From an uncultured Nitrospiraceae bacterium (GTDB taxonomy: Bacteria > Nitrospirota > Thermodesulfovibrionia > Thermodesulfovibrionales > Dissulfurispiraceae): DNA of 64,000 nt. Positions within the stretch are counted from its first letter, which is position 1, and every line of letters starts with the position of its first letter. A model generated the notes under the pieces. That model was not told where the DNA came from. It did no database searches and saw only the letters and a list, made by a program, of their open reading frames with translations. Shown here one piece after another: positions 28,498-38,071 of the stretch. The DNA lies in NCBI GenBank assembly GCA_903822005.1, contig CAIJNL010000016.1, forward strand, positions 1 through 64,000. The letters are read 5' to 3'. The translations under genes were made by a program, and so were the position numbers.

Positions 28498-29808
28498 ATG
28501 GCAAAGAAAGAGATCAATGTAGGCATCATCGGGTTCGGAACGGTAGGGTCAGGGACGGCCAGGATTTTGCTCGAAAACAGCGCGGAATTGAAGAAGAGGA
28601 CCGGCCTTGATATCAGGCTAAGGCGGATTGCCGACCTTGACATTAGCAGAGACAGGGGAATCAGTCTGCCCTCAGGCATACTGACTACGGACTCGAATTC
28701 GGTGCTGAACGATCCGGAAATTGATATTGTCGTCGAATTGATGGGTGGCATATATCCCGCAAAGGATTTCATCCTGCAGGCCATTAAAAACGGTAAGCAT
28801 ATTGTCTCTGCCAACAAGGCGCTGCTTGCTACCGAAGGCAGTGACATATTCGGGGCGGCGGCAGACAAGGGAGTTGAGGTCGGATTCGAGGCCTCGGTTG
28901 CCGGAGGCATCCCGATCATCAAGGTCATTCGCGAAGGTCTGGTCGGCAATAACATACGCACCATCTTTGGCATAATCAACGGCACGTCCAATTATATCCT
29001 CACAAAGATGACGGATGAAAAGGTCGAGTTCGGCGATGCGCTGAAAGAGGCGCAAAGGCTCGGCTATGCCGAGGCAGATCCGACTTTCGATATAGAAGGT
29101 ATAGATACCGCCCACAAGATGACGATACTTTCGTCTCTAGCGTACGGCATTCCCCTGTCATTTGATCAGGTCTACAAGGAAGGCATCACGAGGATTACAG
29201 CAAAGGACATAGATTTTGCGACAGAGCTGGGGTACAGGATAAAACTCCTTGCTATTGCCAAGGCGGTTGACGGCGAGGTCGAGATGAGGGTGCATCCCAC
29301 GATGGTGCCGAATGAATATCTCATCTCCAAGATAGAAGGAGTGTACAATGCCATATATGTTGACGGCGATGCAGCCGGCTCATCCCTCTATTACGGGCGA
29401 GGCGCGGGCGACATGCCGACCGGCAGCGCGGTGGTTTCCGACATAGTCGACATCGGCAGGAATATCATGGCAGGAGGATCAGCAAGGCTTTCAGGCATAT
29501 TGACCGACGGGACAAAGAGCGTGAAAAAGGTCCGCAGGATGGAAGATATAGAGAGCATGTATTATTTCAGGTTTGCTGCTCTTGACCAGCCTGGCGTGCT
29601 CTCAAAGATATCGGGCATCCTGGGCAATAACAACATAAGCATTGCGTCGGTGATCCAGAAGGGCAGGAGCGAAGTGGCTTCGGTCCCGCTGGTGGTGCTG
29701 ACCCATATGGCAAAAGAGAGGGATGTGCTGAAGGCAGTGGCGGAGATAGATAATCTGAATGTTGTCTCTGAAAAGACGCTCTTTATCCGGGTGGAAGGAA
29801 AGCAGTAA
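28498..29808 (+). CDS. hom: Homoserine dehydrogenase
   Basis: A 436-residue enzyme that reduces aspartate semialdehyde to homoserine, the branch point to threonine and methionine. It has the N-terminal NAD(P) site (GIIGFGTVGSGTARIL), the catalytic region (NGTSNYILTKMTDE, AEADPTFDIEGIDTAHKM) and a C-terminal ACT domain (from about residue 355, RFAALDQPGVLSKISGIL) for feedback by threonine. ATG 28498 follows AAGGAG by 6 nt. It leads into moeB after 6 bp. Confidence 0.96.
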   Translation: MAKKEINVGIIGFGTVGSGTARILLENSAELKKRTGLDIRLRRIADLDISRDRGISLPSGILTTDSNSVLNDPEIDIVVELMGGIYPAKDFILQAIKNGKHIVSANKALLATEGSDIFGAAADKGVEVGFEASVAGGIPIIKVIREGLVGNNIRTIFGIINGTSNYILTKMTDEKVEFGDALKEAQRLGYAEADPTFDIEGIDTAHKMTILSSLAYGIPLSFDQVYKEGITRITAKDIDFATELGYRIKLLAIAKAVDGEVEMRVHPTMVPNEYLISKIEGVYNAIYVDGDAAGSSLYYGRGAGDMPTGSAVVSDIVDIGRNIMAGGSARLSGILTDGTKSVKKVRRMEDIESMYYFRFAALDQPGVLSKISGILGNNNISIASVIQKGRSEVASVPLVVLTHMAKERDVLKAVAEIDNLNVVSEKTLFIRVEGKQ

Positions 29809-29814
29809 TTCCCG

Positions 29815-30612
29815 ATGCATCTGTCCGACGAGCAGAAACAGAGATACAGCCGCCACCTGATGCTTGCGGAGGTCGGGGCCGAAGGCCAGGAGAAACTCTT
29901 CAATGCCAGGGTGCTGGTCATAGGCGCAGGCGGTCTGGGCTCGCCAACAGGATATTATCTGGCTGCAGCCGGTATCGGCAATCTGGCCATCGCGGACAAT
30001 GATGCGGTTGAACTGAGCAATCTGCAGAGACAGATAGCCCATTGCACAGGTACGGTCGGAATGCCGAAGGTCGAGTCGGCCAAAGCGGCCTTTGAGTCTT
30101 TGAACCCGGATATCCGGGTCACTCCAATAAAGCAGAGGATCACTGCCGATAATATCGCGGGACTCATTGAAGGGTACGACGTTGTAGTGGATTGCTGCGA
30201 TAATTTCCCGACCCGCTTTCTTATCAACGATGCATGCGTCCTCGGAGGCAAACGCCTTGTGAGCGGCGCCATCTTGCGGTTCGAGGGCCAGCTCACCACC
30301 ATAATCCCTCATGACGGACATTGTTACCGCTGCATATTCGAAGAGCTTCCGCCTGCGGACATCATGCCCAGCCTTCAGACAGCAGGGCTTGTCGGGGCCA
30401 TTCCCGGAGTGATCGGCACCCTTCAGGCGCTTGAGGTCCTAAAACTTGTCCTCGGCAAGGGAGATGTCCTGAAGGAAAGGCTGCTTGTGTTCGATGGGCT
30501 CAAAACTGCATTCAGGCAGATAAATGTCCGCAGAAACCCGGACTGCCCCGTATGCGGCAAGAGTCCCAGGATAAGATCTCTTCGTGCTGAAGCATATGCG
30601 GCAGTTCACTAA
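29815..30612 (+). CDS. moeB: MoeB/ThiF/HesA-family adenylyltransferase (E1-like)
   Basis: A 265-residue E1-like enzyme that adenylates the C-terminal glycine of a ubiquitin-like sulfur carrier. It has the nucleotide loop VIGAGGLGSPTGYYLAAAGIG, the D..E...NLQRQI motif, and two zinc pairs (CYRC and CPVC). The segment that in many members reads SCxEAGV...GVIG here reads SLQTAGLVGAIPGVIG, without the cysteine used for the ThiF-type acyl disulfide. It sits 6 bp after hom and 187 bp before a MoaD-like carrier, its likely partner. Whether it serves molybdopterin, thiamine or homocysteine synthesis cannot be decided by sequence alone; the setting favours amino-acid sulfur transfer. Confidence 0.88.
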   Translation: MHLSDEQKQRYSRHLMLAEVGAEGQEKLFNARVLVIGAGGLGSPTGYYLAAAGIGNLAIADNDAVELSNLQRQIAHCTGTVGMPKVESAKAAFESLNPDIRVTPIKQRITADNIAGLIEGYDVVVDCCDNFPTRFLINDACVLGGKRLVSGAILRFEGQLTTIIPHDGHCYRCIFEELPPADIMPSLQTAGLVGAIPGVIGTLQALEVLKLVLGKGDVLKERLLVFDGLKTAFRQINVRRNPDCPVCGKSPRIRSLRAEAYAAVH

Positions 30613-30798
30613 AATGCCGGATCTCCGGCCGGATTTGTTGGACGGTCTTGCCGGCAAAAAACTCTCAAATAAATAATAAGTTACCATACATTATATACTT
30701 TGATTTTATAGATGCTTTTGGGTAAAATACTATTCACCTTTGACCGTGTATTCAGGCGGGGCGGACCAAAAGCCGGCCTATGAATTTCAGGAGATTGA

Positions 30799-31125
30799 AT
30801 GTCGGTAATCGTGAGAATCCCGTCGCCTTTTCAGCAACTTACGGGTGGCAGGGAAGAGGTGCAAGCAGAGCCAGGCAGTATTATCGGGATTGTAGAGCAG
30901 CTTGAGCGTATTTATCCCGGGCTGCGCGAAAGGCTGACGGATGGCGGCAAGGTCCGGAGTTACATAAATATCTTTGTCAATGAGGATGATATCAGGGTTT
31001 TGAAGGCTGAGGACACCCTGGTAAATGACGGTGATGAAGTGACGATTGTCCCTGCCATTTCGGGTGGCAGCTGCGGCACTTTTATTTTCATCGGGAGGCA
31101 GGAGGCTTTACGAAAAAGAGCCTGA
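30799..31125 (+). CDS. MoaD/ThiS-like ubiquitin-fold sulfur carrier with a C-terminal tail
   Basis: A 108-residue beta-grasp protein. The core (VIVRIPSPFQQLTGGREEVQ ... NDGDEVTIVPAISGG) ends in the functional Gly-Gly at about residues 89-90. Active carriers normally end there. This frame continues 18 residues (SCGTFIFIGRQEALRKRA). Tail removal is known for carriers such as HcyS and QbsE, which need a JAMM-type protease, but none is visible nearby. The 3' end overlaps the NIL-domain frame by 16 bp. CAGGAG precedes the ATG. Its partner is probably the upstream MoeB-like enzyme. Confidence 0.85.
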   Translation: MSVIVRIPSPFQQLTGGREEVQAEPGSIIGIVEQLERIYPGLRERLTDGGKVRSYINIFVNEDDIRVLKAEDTLVNDGDEVTIVPAISGGSCGTFIFIGRQEALRKRA

Positions 31126-31343
31126 AACTGGTCTTTACTCAGGATCTGATCAGGGAACCGGTACTCTTTACGGCAGCCAGTAATTATGATATTATGCCTA
31201 ACATCCGCAGGGCGCGTGTTACTGACACTGGCTCAGAGATGCTGCTGGATGTCGAAGGCAGCGGGGATAAGCTCGAAAAAGCGGTTGAGTACATTCGCAG
31301 CCAGGGCATCGAGGTTGAAGATGTGACCGCTACGGATGAATGA
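31110..31343 (+). CDS. NIL-domain protein without a conventional start codon
   Basis: A 77-codon frame reads TKKSLKLVFTQDLIREPVLF and continues through NIRRARVTD to a TGA at 31341. It matches the NIL domain found in MetN-type ABC proteins and in sulfur/homocysteine-linked ferredoxins. Its natural N-terminus should be just before TKKSLKLVF, but the codon there is TTT, with ACG next. No ATG, GTG or TTG exists in frame back to a TGA. AGGAGG (31100-31105) sits 4 nt before ACG 31110. Either ACG is used, or the ribosome slips -1 at CGA-AAA-AGA from the MoaD-like frame to make a fusion, or the gene is damaged. The start given is the ACG. Confidence 0.65.
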   Translation, partial: TKKSLKLVFTQDLIREPVLFTAASNYDIMPNIRRARVTDTGSEMLLDVEGSGDKLEKAVEYIRSQGIEVEDVTATDE

Positions 31344-31388
31344 ACCGGCAGATTTGGTGCGATCAGAAAGGGTAGAGAGAATATTCCA

Positions 31389-32609
31389 ATGAAATATGCA
31401 GTCATCATAGGCGATGGCATGGCCGACAGGCCTCTGCAGGAGCTGGGCGGTCTGACTGTCCTGCAGAAAGCCGCAACGCCTAACATGGACTGGCTTGCGG
31501 GAAGAGGAGAGTGCGGAATGGTGCGGACCATACCGGCAGGATTACCGCCCGGGTCGGATGTCGCTAACCTCAGCATTATGGGTTATGACCCTGAAAAGTT
31601 CTATACCGGCAGGGCGCCTCTTGAGGCTGTGAGCATGGGCATTGCGCTAGGCGACGATGATGTTGCTTATCGCTGCAACCTTGTGACACTGGGGCTTAAT
31701 GGCAGCAGTTCGCACGCTGTCATGATTGACCATAGCAGCGGGCATATCACGAGTGAAGAGGGCAGCGAGCTCATGGCCGCAGTCGGCAAAGCCCTAGGTA
31801 AAGATGATGTTGTATTCTATCCGGGTGTGAGCTACAGGCACCTTATGATATGGAAAAAAGGGAGCATTGCCCCTGAATGCACACCGCCTCATGACATACT
31901 CGAAAAGGAAATTGACGAATATCTTCCATCAGGAGTCGACAGCGGGCGTTTGAGGGAGATGATGCAGATGTCGCGGGCGGTTTTAAAAGACCATCCTGTA
32001 AATAAACAGCGGCGGCTGGCCGGCAAGAGAACGGCTGACAGCATATGGTTATGGGGCCAGGGACGAAGGCCTTCGGTGCCGACCTACCGTGAAAAGTACG
32101 GGGTAACCGGCGCGTTGATATCTGCGGTTGACCTGACAAAAGGTCTCGGGCTCTGCGCCGGACTCGATATAATAAAAGTGCCGGGCGCTACCGGATGGAT
32201 CGATACAAACTATGCGGGCAAGGCGGAATACGCCCTGGACGCGCTGGATAAAAATGATTTTGTATATATTCATGTCGAGGCGCCCGATGAAGCGGGACAC
32301 GCCGGCAGCCTCGAATACAAGCTTAAGGCTGTTGAAGACCTGGACGCAAAGCTTGTAGGGCCGGTGCTGGCCGGCATGAAAAAGAGATTTGGAAATTTCA
32401 GGGTCCTGTTAATGCCGGACCATGCTACGCCCGTCAGCGTGAGGACGCATACGGACGAAGCCGTGCCGTTCGTCATCTATGACAGCCGCGGCAACAGAGA
32501 GAATTCAGGCGCTGCTTACGATGAATCGATAGCAGCGGGAAAAGGGACTATTTTTATAGAAAAAGGTCATATGCTAATGGACCGGTTTATCAGGGGGGCT
32601 ATCGATTAA
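31389..32609 (+). CDS. Archaeal-type phosphoglycerate mutase family protein, proposed homoserine kinase
   Basis: A 406-residue member of the alkaline phosphatase superfamily close to archaeal apgM. It starts [21 protein letters not shown]; the catalytic serine lies in [16 protein letters not shown]; metal ligands include [10 protein letters not shown] and LMPDHATP. In genomes where such genes lie beside hom and lysC and no thrB is found, the family has been proposed to act as homoserine kinase. This neighbourhood (hom upstream, lysC overlapping by 1 bp) fits that proposal. A phosphoglycerate mutase role remains possible. Confidence 0.85.
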   Translation: MKYAVIIGDGMADRPLQELGGLTVLQKAATPNMDWLAGRGECGMVRTIPAGLPPGSDVANLSIMGYDPEKFYTGRAPLEAVSMGIALGDDDVAYRCNLVTLGLNGSSSHAVMIDHSSGHITSEEGSELMAAVGKALGKDDVVFYPGVSYRHLMIWKKGSIAPECTPPHDILEKEIDEYLPSGVDSGRLREMMQMSRAVLKDHPVNKQRRLAGKRTADSIWLWGQGRRPSVPTYREKYGVTGALISAVDLTKGLGLCAGLDIIKVPGATGWIDTNYAGKAEYALDALDKNDFVYIHVEAPDEAGHAGSLEYKLKAVEDLDAKLVGPVLAGMKKRFGNFRVLLMPDHATPVSVRTHTDEAVPFVIYDSRGNRENSGAAYDESIAAGKGTIFIEKGHMLMDRFIRGAID

Positions 32610-33829
32610 TGCTAATAGTTCAGAAATACGGAGGCACTTCAGTAGGAAGTATTGAGAGGATCAAGGCAGTAGCCGAGCGCGTCGTCTCGACGATAAGGCA
32701 GGGAAACCAGGTTGTCGTGGTGGTATCTGCCATGTCGGGAGAGACCGACAAACTGATCGGACTGGCAAAGAGCGTATCATCGAATCCGAGCGACAGGGAG
32801 ATGGATGTCCTGTTGTCGTCCGGCGAACGCGTAACTACTGCGCTGACAGCCATGGCGATTGCCTCCCTTGGCCAGAGGTCAATTGCGCTTACGGGCCGAC
32901 AGGCAGGTATTATGACCGACAATCTGCATACAAAGGCGAAGATCGAAAAGATATCGCCTGAAAAGATCAAAAAATCGCTTTTCGAAGGATATTGCGTGGT
33001 CCTCGCAGGGTTCCAGGGTATTACTGAATCGGGAGATGTGACCACTCTCGGCAGAGGAGGTTCGGACCTTTCGGCCGTTGCAATTGCTGCCGCGATCAAG
33101 GCCGATGTCTGCGAAATTTATACGGATGTGGACGGGGTCTACACTGCCGACCCGAATATCGTGCCAAATGCCCGCAAACTCGACAGGGTAACCTTTGAAG
33201 AGATGCTCGAAATGGCCAGCCTGGGCGCGAAGGTGCTCCAGACGAGGTCGGTTGAGTTTGCAATCAAGCATAATATGCCGATTATAGTGCGATCCAGTTT
33301 CAACAATAACCCCGGTACGCTCGTTACCAAGGAGGATAAAGATATGGAGAGAGTTGTAGTTTCAGGTGTGGCATATGATAAAAACCAGGCAAAGCTGACG
33401 GTAATGAAGGTCCCGGACAAGCCGGGCATAGCGGCCAAGCTGTTTAGCGCGATTGCCGGGGCAAATATTAATGTGGATGTGATTGTTCAGAATGTGAGCA
33501 GTGACGGCAGTTCGGCGGACATCTCTTTCACGGTGCCCAAGGCCGACTGCAACAAGGCATTGCAGTTTGCCGAGCAGGCAGCCAAGGACCTTGGAGCAAA
33601 AGGAGTTGCGATCAGGGACGATCTTGCCAAGATATCCATTGTTGGCGTTGGCATGAGGACGCACTCGGGCGTTGCGGCCGAGATGTTCGATGCCCTTGCG
33701 AAGCATGGTGTCAACATTCTGGCCATAAGCACCTCCGAGATCAAGATATCCTGTCTAATCGAGGCGAAATATACAGAACTTGCCGTACGTGTTCTGCATG
33801 AGCATTTCAAGCTTGACTTGGCCAATTGA
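32609..33829 (+). CDS. lysC: Aspartate kinase
   Basis: A 406-residue aspartokinase, the first step to lysine, threonine and methionine. It begins [19 protein letters not shown], has [19 protein letters not shown] and [17 protein letters not shown] in the kinase domain, and two ACT domains from about residue 265 for feedback by lysine/threonine. The ATG overlaps the upstream stop by 1 bp. cimA follows after 8 bp, so it lies within a tightly packed operon. Confidence 0.97.
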   Translation: MLIVQKYGGTSVGSIERIKAVAERVVSTIRQGNQVVVVVSAMSGETDKLIGLAKSVSSNPSDREMDVLLSSGERVTTALTAMAIASLGQRSIALTGRQAGIMTDNLHTKAKIEKISPEKIKKSLFEGYCVVLAGFQGITESGDVTTLGRGGSDLSAVAIAAAIKADVCEIYTDVDGVYTADPNIVPNARKLDRVTFEEMLEMASLGAKVLQTRSVEFAIKHNMPIIVRSSFNNNPGTLVTKEDKDMERVVVSGVAYDKNQAKLTVMKVPDKPGIAAKLFSAIAGANINVDVIVQNVSSDGSSADISFTVPKADCNKALQFAEQAAKDLGAKGVAIRDDLAKISIVGVGMRTHSGVAAEMFDALAKHGVNILAISTSEIKISCLIEAKYTELAVRVLHEHFKLDLAN

Positions 33830-33837
33830 GGGAATTA

Positions 33838-35406
33838 ATGAGAAGCATCGAGATTTATGATACGACTTTGAGGGACGGCACCCAGGGCGAAGAGATATCC
33901 CTGTCTGTAGAGGACAAGCTGCGTATTGCCGAAAAGCTTGATGATTTTGGCGTACATTATATAGAGGGAGGCTGGCCGGGGTCTAATCCGAGGGACGTGG
34001 ATTTCTTCAAAAAGGCATTCAAGCTTAAGCTTGGTCAGGCGAAGATTACCGCCTTTGGCAGCACACATAACGCAAAATACAAGGCTGCTGATGATCCGAA
34101 TCTGCTGGCGCTGCTGGAATCAGAGGCCCCGGTCTTCGCCATCTTTGGAAAGACCTGGGATTTTCATGTCACAGAGGCGCTCAAAATATCTCGTGATGCC
34201 AATATTGAGATCATATATAATTCGGTCTCTTTTCTTAAGAAATATGCTGAAAAGGTCTTTTTCGATGCAGAGCATTTTTTCGACGGGTATAAGGGCAATC
34301 CCGAATTTGCGATCAAGTGCCTGCTTGCCGCCGAGCAGGCAGGGGCGGATTGCATTATACTGTGCGATACCAACGGAGGCACCATGCCGGCAGGTATCGT
34401 CAGCATTATCGAACAGGTGAAGGCCAAAATCTCATCTCCTTTCGGCATTCATGCACATAATGACTCGGAATGCGGGGTCGCAAATTCCGTGGTCGCGGTA
34501 GAGGCAGGCGCCACCCAGGTGCAGGGCACGATAAACGGCTATGGCGAACGATGCGGCAATGCAAATCTTGTCTCGATCATTCCAAACCTCCAGCTCAAGA
34601 TGGGGTATCGCTGTGTCACGGATGAACAGCTCCAGGGGCTGAGAGATCTGTCCAGGGTCGTAAGCGAGCTCGCCAACCTGAGGCATTACAAGCGGCAGCC
34701 GTTTGTAGGAGACAGCGCGTTTGCCCACAAGGGCGGTATTCATGTTAGCGCCATCCTGCGCCGGCCCGAAACATACGAGCATATAAGGCCTGAGCTGGTA
34801 GGTAATTCGCAAAGGGTGCTTATATCGGACCTCGCCGGCAGGAGCAATATCCTGAGAAAGGCCGAGGAGTTCAATATCCAGCTCGATTCGAAGTCACCCA
34901 AGCTGCAGGCGATAATAGAAAACCTTAAGGAACTTGAGCACCAGGGCTTCCAGTTTGAGGGTGCTGAGGCCTCTTTTGAACTACTTCTCAAAAAGGCGCT
35001 TGGCCTGCACAGGAGGTTCTTCGATCTTATAGGGTTCCGGGTCATCATCGAGAAACGGCATGAGAATGAAGAGTCGCTGAGCGAGGCGACGATAATGGTA
35101 AGCGTGAGCGATCATGTCGAGCATACGGCTGCAACGGGCGCAGGCCCTGTAAACGCGCTCGATAACGCATTGAGAAAGGCGCTCGAAAAATTCTATCCGG
35201 AGCTGGCTGCCGTATCACTTCAGGATTACAAGGTCAGGGTGCTTACGGCCGGTTCCGGCACATCTTCCAAGGTCCGCGTTCTTATCGAGAGCGGCGATGG
35301 TCATGCGGAGTGGAGCACTGTGGGCGTCTCTGAAAATATCATCGAGGCTTCCTGGCAGGCGCTTGTCGACAGTATTGAGTACAAGCTGCTGAAAGAAAAA
35401 GGTTAG
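33838..35406 (+). CDS. cimA: (R)-citramalate synthase
   Basis: A 522-residue enzyme of the LeuA/homocitrate family that condenses pyruvate and acetyl-CoA to citramalate. This gives a threonine-independent route to 2-oxobutyrate and isoleucine. It shows [17 protein letters not shown], the metal site [15 protein letters not shown], and a C-terminal LeuA allosteric domain (from about residue 405, [21 protein letters not shown]). ATG 33838 is preceded by GAGGGA. The in-frame TTG at 33826 overlaps the lysC stop and lacks support. Confidence 0.93.
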   Translation: MRSIEIYDTTLRDGTQGEEISLSVEDKLRIAEKLDDFGVHYIEGGWPGSNPRDVDFFKKAFKLKLGQAKITAFGSTHNAKYKAADDPNLLALLESEAPVFAIFGKTWDFHVTEALKISRDANIEIIYNSVSFLKKYAEKVFFDAEHFFDGYKGNPEFAIKCLLAAEQAGADCIILCDTNGGTMPAGIVSIIEQVKAKISSPFGIHAHNDSECGVANSVVAVEAGATQVQGTINGYGERCGNANLVSIIPNLQLKMGYRCVTDEQLQGLRDLSRVVSELANLRHYKRQPFVGDSAFAHKGGIHVSAILRRPETYEHIRPELVGNSQRVLISDLAGRSNILRKAEEFNIQLDSKSPKLQAIIENLKELEHQGFQFEGAEASFELLLKKALGLHRRFFDLIGFRVIIEKRHENEESLSEATIMVSVSDHVEHTAATGAGPVNALDNALRKALEKFYPELAAVSLQDYKVRVLTAGSGTSSKVRVLIESGDGHAEWSTVGVSENIIEASWQALVDSIEYKLLKEKG

Positions 35407-35411
35407 GCTGC

Positions 35412-35855
35412 GTGGACGCAACCGGAGTTGTCAGGGAGCTGCAGGGCGCAAAGGCAATAGTGCTTGTAAAAAGAGAGAGCGCTTGCGATGCCTGCGCCTC
35501 GGGGTCGTCCTGCTCGGGCGCTAAACATGGCGCCGAGATTGAGGCCTTTAACCCGGTTGGGGCGGCGCCCGGTGATATGGTGAAGATTTCGTTCAAGGCA
35601 TTCACATATCTGAAAGGATCTTTGCTGATTTATGGCATACCGGCAGTGGCCCTGGTGATAGGAGCAGTCGTCGGCAAGGAACTGATGGCAGGCTATTGGC
35701 CTTCGCTGGATCCTGATCTGGCAGCGGCGATCACGGCTTTCGGCTTCATGGGCATCTCACTTTTGTTTGTGCTGCTGCTGATAAAGCGCTTCGAAAAGAA
35801 AAAGGAACTGGTGCCGGTTATCGAGGAGATAATCAGTCACAGGCCGGTAGAATAG
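35412..35855 (+). CDS. rseC: RseC/MucC-type membrane protein
   Basis: A 147-residue SoxR-reducing/RseC family protein. An N-terminal cytoplasmic part holds a cysteine cluster (CDACASGSSCSG), and two membrane helices follow (about residues 67-87 and 97-118). In other bacteria the family works with Rnf-type electron transfer or in sigma-E control; the role here is not clear. The start is GTG, 5 bp after cimA, without a strong ribosome-binding site, which suggests translational coupling. Confidence 0.85.
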   Translation: MDATGVVRELQGAKAIVLVKRESACDACASGSSCSGAKHGAEIEAFNPVGAAPGDMVKISFKAFTYLKGSLLIYGIPAVALVIGAVVGKELMAGYWPSLDPDLAAAITAFGFMGISLLFVLLLIKRFEKKKELVPVIEEIISHRPVE

Positions 35856-35974
35856 ACAGATTTAAAAAGAAAACAGGGAGCGGAAAATCATAAGCGCGCA
35901 GCAGAGGGACTTAGATCCCTAGATGCTGCCGCCGGCTGCTAACTTTTTACTTTAAATACCTAGGGGGTAGATTT

Positions 35975-38071
35975 ATGAACAAAGTTGATGTGGAAAAGAT
36001 CAGAAACATTGCAATCGTGGCCCATAGCGGCGCCGGCAAGACCTCCCTTTCAGAGGCCATTCTCTTCAACGCAGGAGCGATCGACAGGATAGGTACGATT
36101 GAGGCCGGCAATACTACGATGGATTACGAACCGGAAGAGATAGACCGCAAGATCAGCGTCACGTCGGCAGTGGCTTTTTGTGACTGGAAAGATACGCGAG
36201 TGAACCTTATTGATACCCCCGGATTTATCAATTTTATAGAGGACACGAGGGGATGCCTTAGGGTATCCGACGGCACCGTGGTTATAGTAAGCGCACTGTC
36301 CGGTGTTAAGGCCGAGACCGAAAAGATATGGAGATACACCGTCGAATTCGACGTCCCCAGGGTGGTATTTGTCAACAAGCTCGACAAAGAGGCGTCGGAT
36401 TTCTTCAATGCCATCAGCGAGCTCGAAAAGTCCTTTGAACAGGAGGCGATCCCGATTTTTGTTCCGATCGGTTCTGGTGAAAATTTCAAGGGGATCATCG
36501 ACCTTATCTTCATGAAAGCCTATGCTTTTGAGGGCGGCAAGGAAACAGAAATCCCGATACCGGAAGACCTTCAGCAGACAGCGGGAGACTTCAGGAAGAA
36601 GCTGGTCGAGAAGATAGCCGAGGCCGATGATTCACTCCTCGAAAAATATCTCGAAGGCGGCGAACTCACAAACGACGAGGTGTTGAAAGGCATCAAGGAG
36701 GCCGCCCTGACCAAGCGCTTCATCCCGGTGGCCTGCGGGTCCGCAACCCGCAATATAGGCGTTCGTCAGCTTATGGACATCATGCTTATGTGTCTGCCCA
36801 CACCCGGAGAGATGAGCAGGATATCGCCGATACGCGGCATCAACCCCAAGGACAACAAGGAGATCGACAGAAAGCCTTTATCGACTGACCCCCTTGCTGC
36901 CTATGTTTTCAAGACCATTGCGGACCCGTTTGCCGGAAAGCTCTCCATATTCAGGGTATATTCAGGGGTGCTTAAGGCGGACTCTACGGTCCTGAACGCG
37001 ACTTCGGGCGCAAAGGAGAGGATCGGACAGGTTTTTCATCTGATGGGTAAAAAACATATACCGACCCAGGCGGTAGGCGCCGGAGAGATTGCCGCAGTGG
37101 TCAAGCTGAAAGAGACCAATGTCGGCGACAGTCTCTGCGAAGAGCACCATCCCATGGTGCTTACAAAGGTGAAGTTTGCCGAGCCGATTATCGCATACGC
37201 GATAGCGCCCAAGACAAAGGGTGACGAGGACAAGGTCGGCACAGGACTGCACAGGCTGCTTGAAGAAGACCCGACGCTTCGCTTTGCGCGGGATGAAGAA
37301 TCCAAAGAGATGCTGCTTTCGGGAATGGGGCAGGTGCATCTCGAAGTGGCGCTCGAAAAACTGAAACGCAAATTCGGTGTTGAGGTTGTTATGAAGACGC
37401 CGAAGATAGCATATAGAGAGACCATCAAGGCACATGCAAAGGCGCAGGGCAGGTACAAGAAGCAGTCCGGCGGCCGCGGTCAGTATGGCGACTGCTGGCT
37501 CGAGATCGAGCCTCTTCCGAGAGGGACCGGCTACCAGTTCCAGGACAAGATAGTGGGAGGAGTTATCCCGCAGCAGTACAGGCCTGCTGTTGAAAAAGGC
37601 GTGGCCGAGACCATGAAGGAAGGCGTAATAGCCGGTTACCAGATGGTCGATGTAAAGGCAACGCTTACCGACGGCTCCTATCACACTGTCGACTCATCAG
37701 AAATGGCCTTCAAAATAGCCGGATCAATGGCCTTCAAGAAAGCCGTTCAGGACGCAAAGCCCGTAGTGCTCGAGCCGGTCATGAAGGTTGAGGTTGTGGC
37801 CCCGACAGACACACTCGGTGCGGTTATTGGTGATCTTAACTCCAAACGCGGCAAGGTGCAGGGTGTAGAGCCGCAGGCAGGCGGCAACGAGAAGGTCGCC
37901 GCGCTTGTGCCGATGTCAGAGATGCTTGTTTATGCCAACCAGCTCCAGAGTATGACCTCGGGCAGAGGTTTATATTCCATGGAGTTTTCACATTATGAGG
38001 AGCTGCCGGCCCATATGACCGCCAAGCTTGTTGCAGAGCGTGAAAAGATAAAGGAAGAGGAAAACGCCTGA
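35975..38071 (+). CDS. EF-G-like translation GTPase (EF-G paralogue)
   Basis: A 698-residue EF-G-type GTPase with all five domains. The P-loop is AHSGAGKTS instead of the canonical AHIDAGKTT. Switch I reads DRKISVTS where EF-G has RGITI. DTPGF and NKLD are intact. These changes mark the EF-G-like paralogue family rather than the main fusA, which usually sits with rpsL-rpsG-tuf. The function of this family is not well settled; ribosome recycling or a stress role has been suggested for some paralogues. It has its own 119-bp upstream gap and overlaps argH by 1 bp. Confidence 0.9.
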   Translation: MNKVDVEKIRNIAIVAHSGAGKTSLSEAILFNAGAIDRIGTIEAGNTTMDYEPEEIDRKISVTSAVAFCDWKDTRVNLIDTPGFINFIEDTRGCLRVSDGTVVIVSALSGVKAETEKIWRYTVEFDVPRVVFVNKLDKEASDFFNAISELEKSFEQEAIPIFVPIGSGENFKGIIDLIFMKAYAFEGGKETEIPIPEDLQQTAGDFRKKLVEKIAEADDSLLEKYLEGGELTNDEVLKGIKEAALTKRFIPVACGSATRNIGVRQLMDIMLMCLPTPGEMSRISPIRGINPKDNKEIDRKPLSTDPLAAYVFKTIADPFAGKLSIFRVYSGVLKADSTVLNATSGAKERIGQVFHLMGKKHIPTQAVGAGEIAAVVKLKETNVGDSLCEEHHPMVLTKVKFAEPIIAYAIAPKTKGDEDKVGTGLHRLLEEDPTLRFARDEESKEMLLSGMGQVHLEVALEKLKRKFGVEVVMKTPKIAYRETIKAHAKAQGRYKKQSGGRGQYGDCWLEIEPLPRGTGYQFQDKIVGGVIPQQYRPAVEKGVAETMKEGVIAGYQMVDVKATLTDGSYHTVDSSEMAFKIAGSMAFKKAVQDAKPVVLEPVMKVEVVAPTDTLGAVIGDLNSKRGKVQGVEPQAGGNEKVAALVPMSEMLVYANQLQSMTSGRGLYSMEFSHYEELPAHMTAKLVAEREKIKEEENA

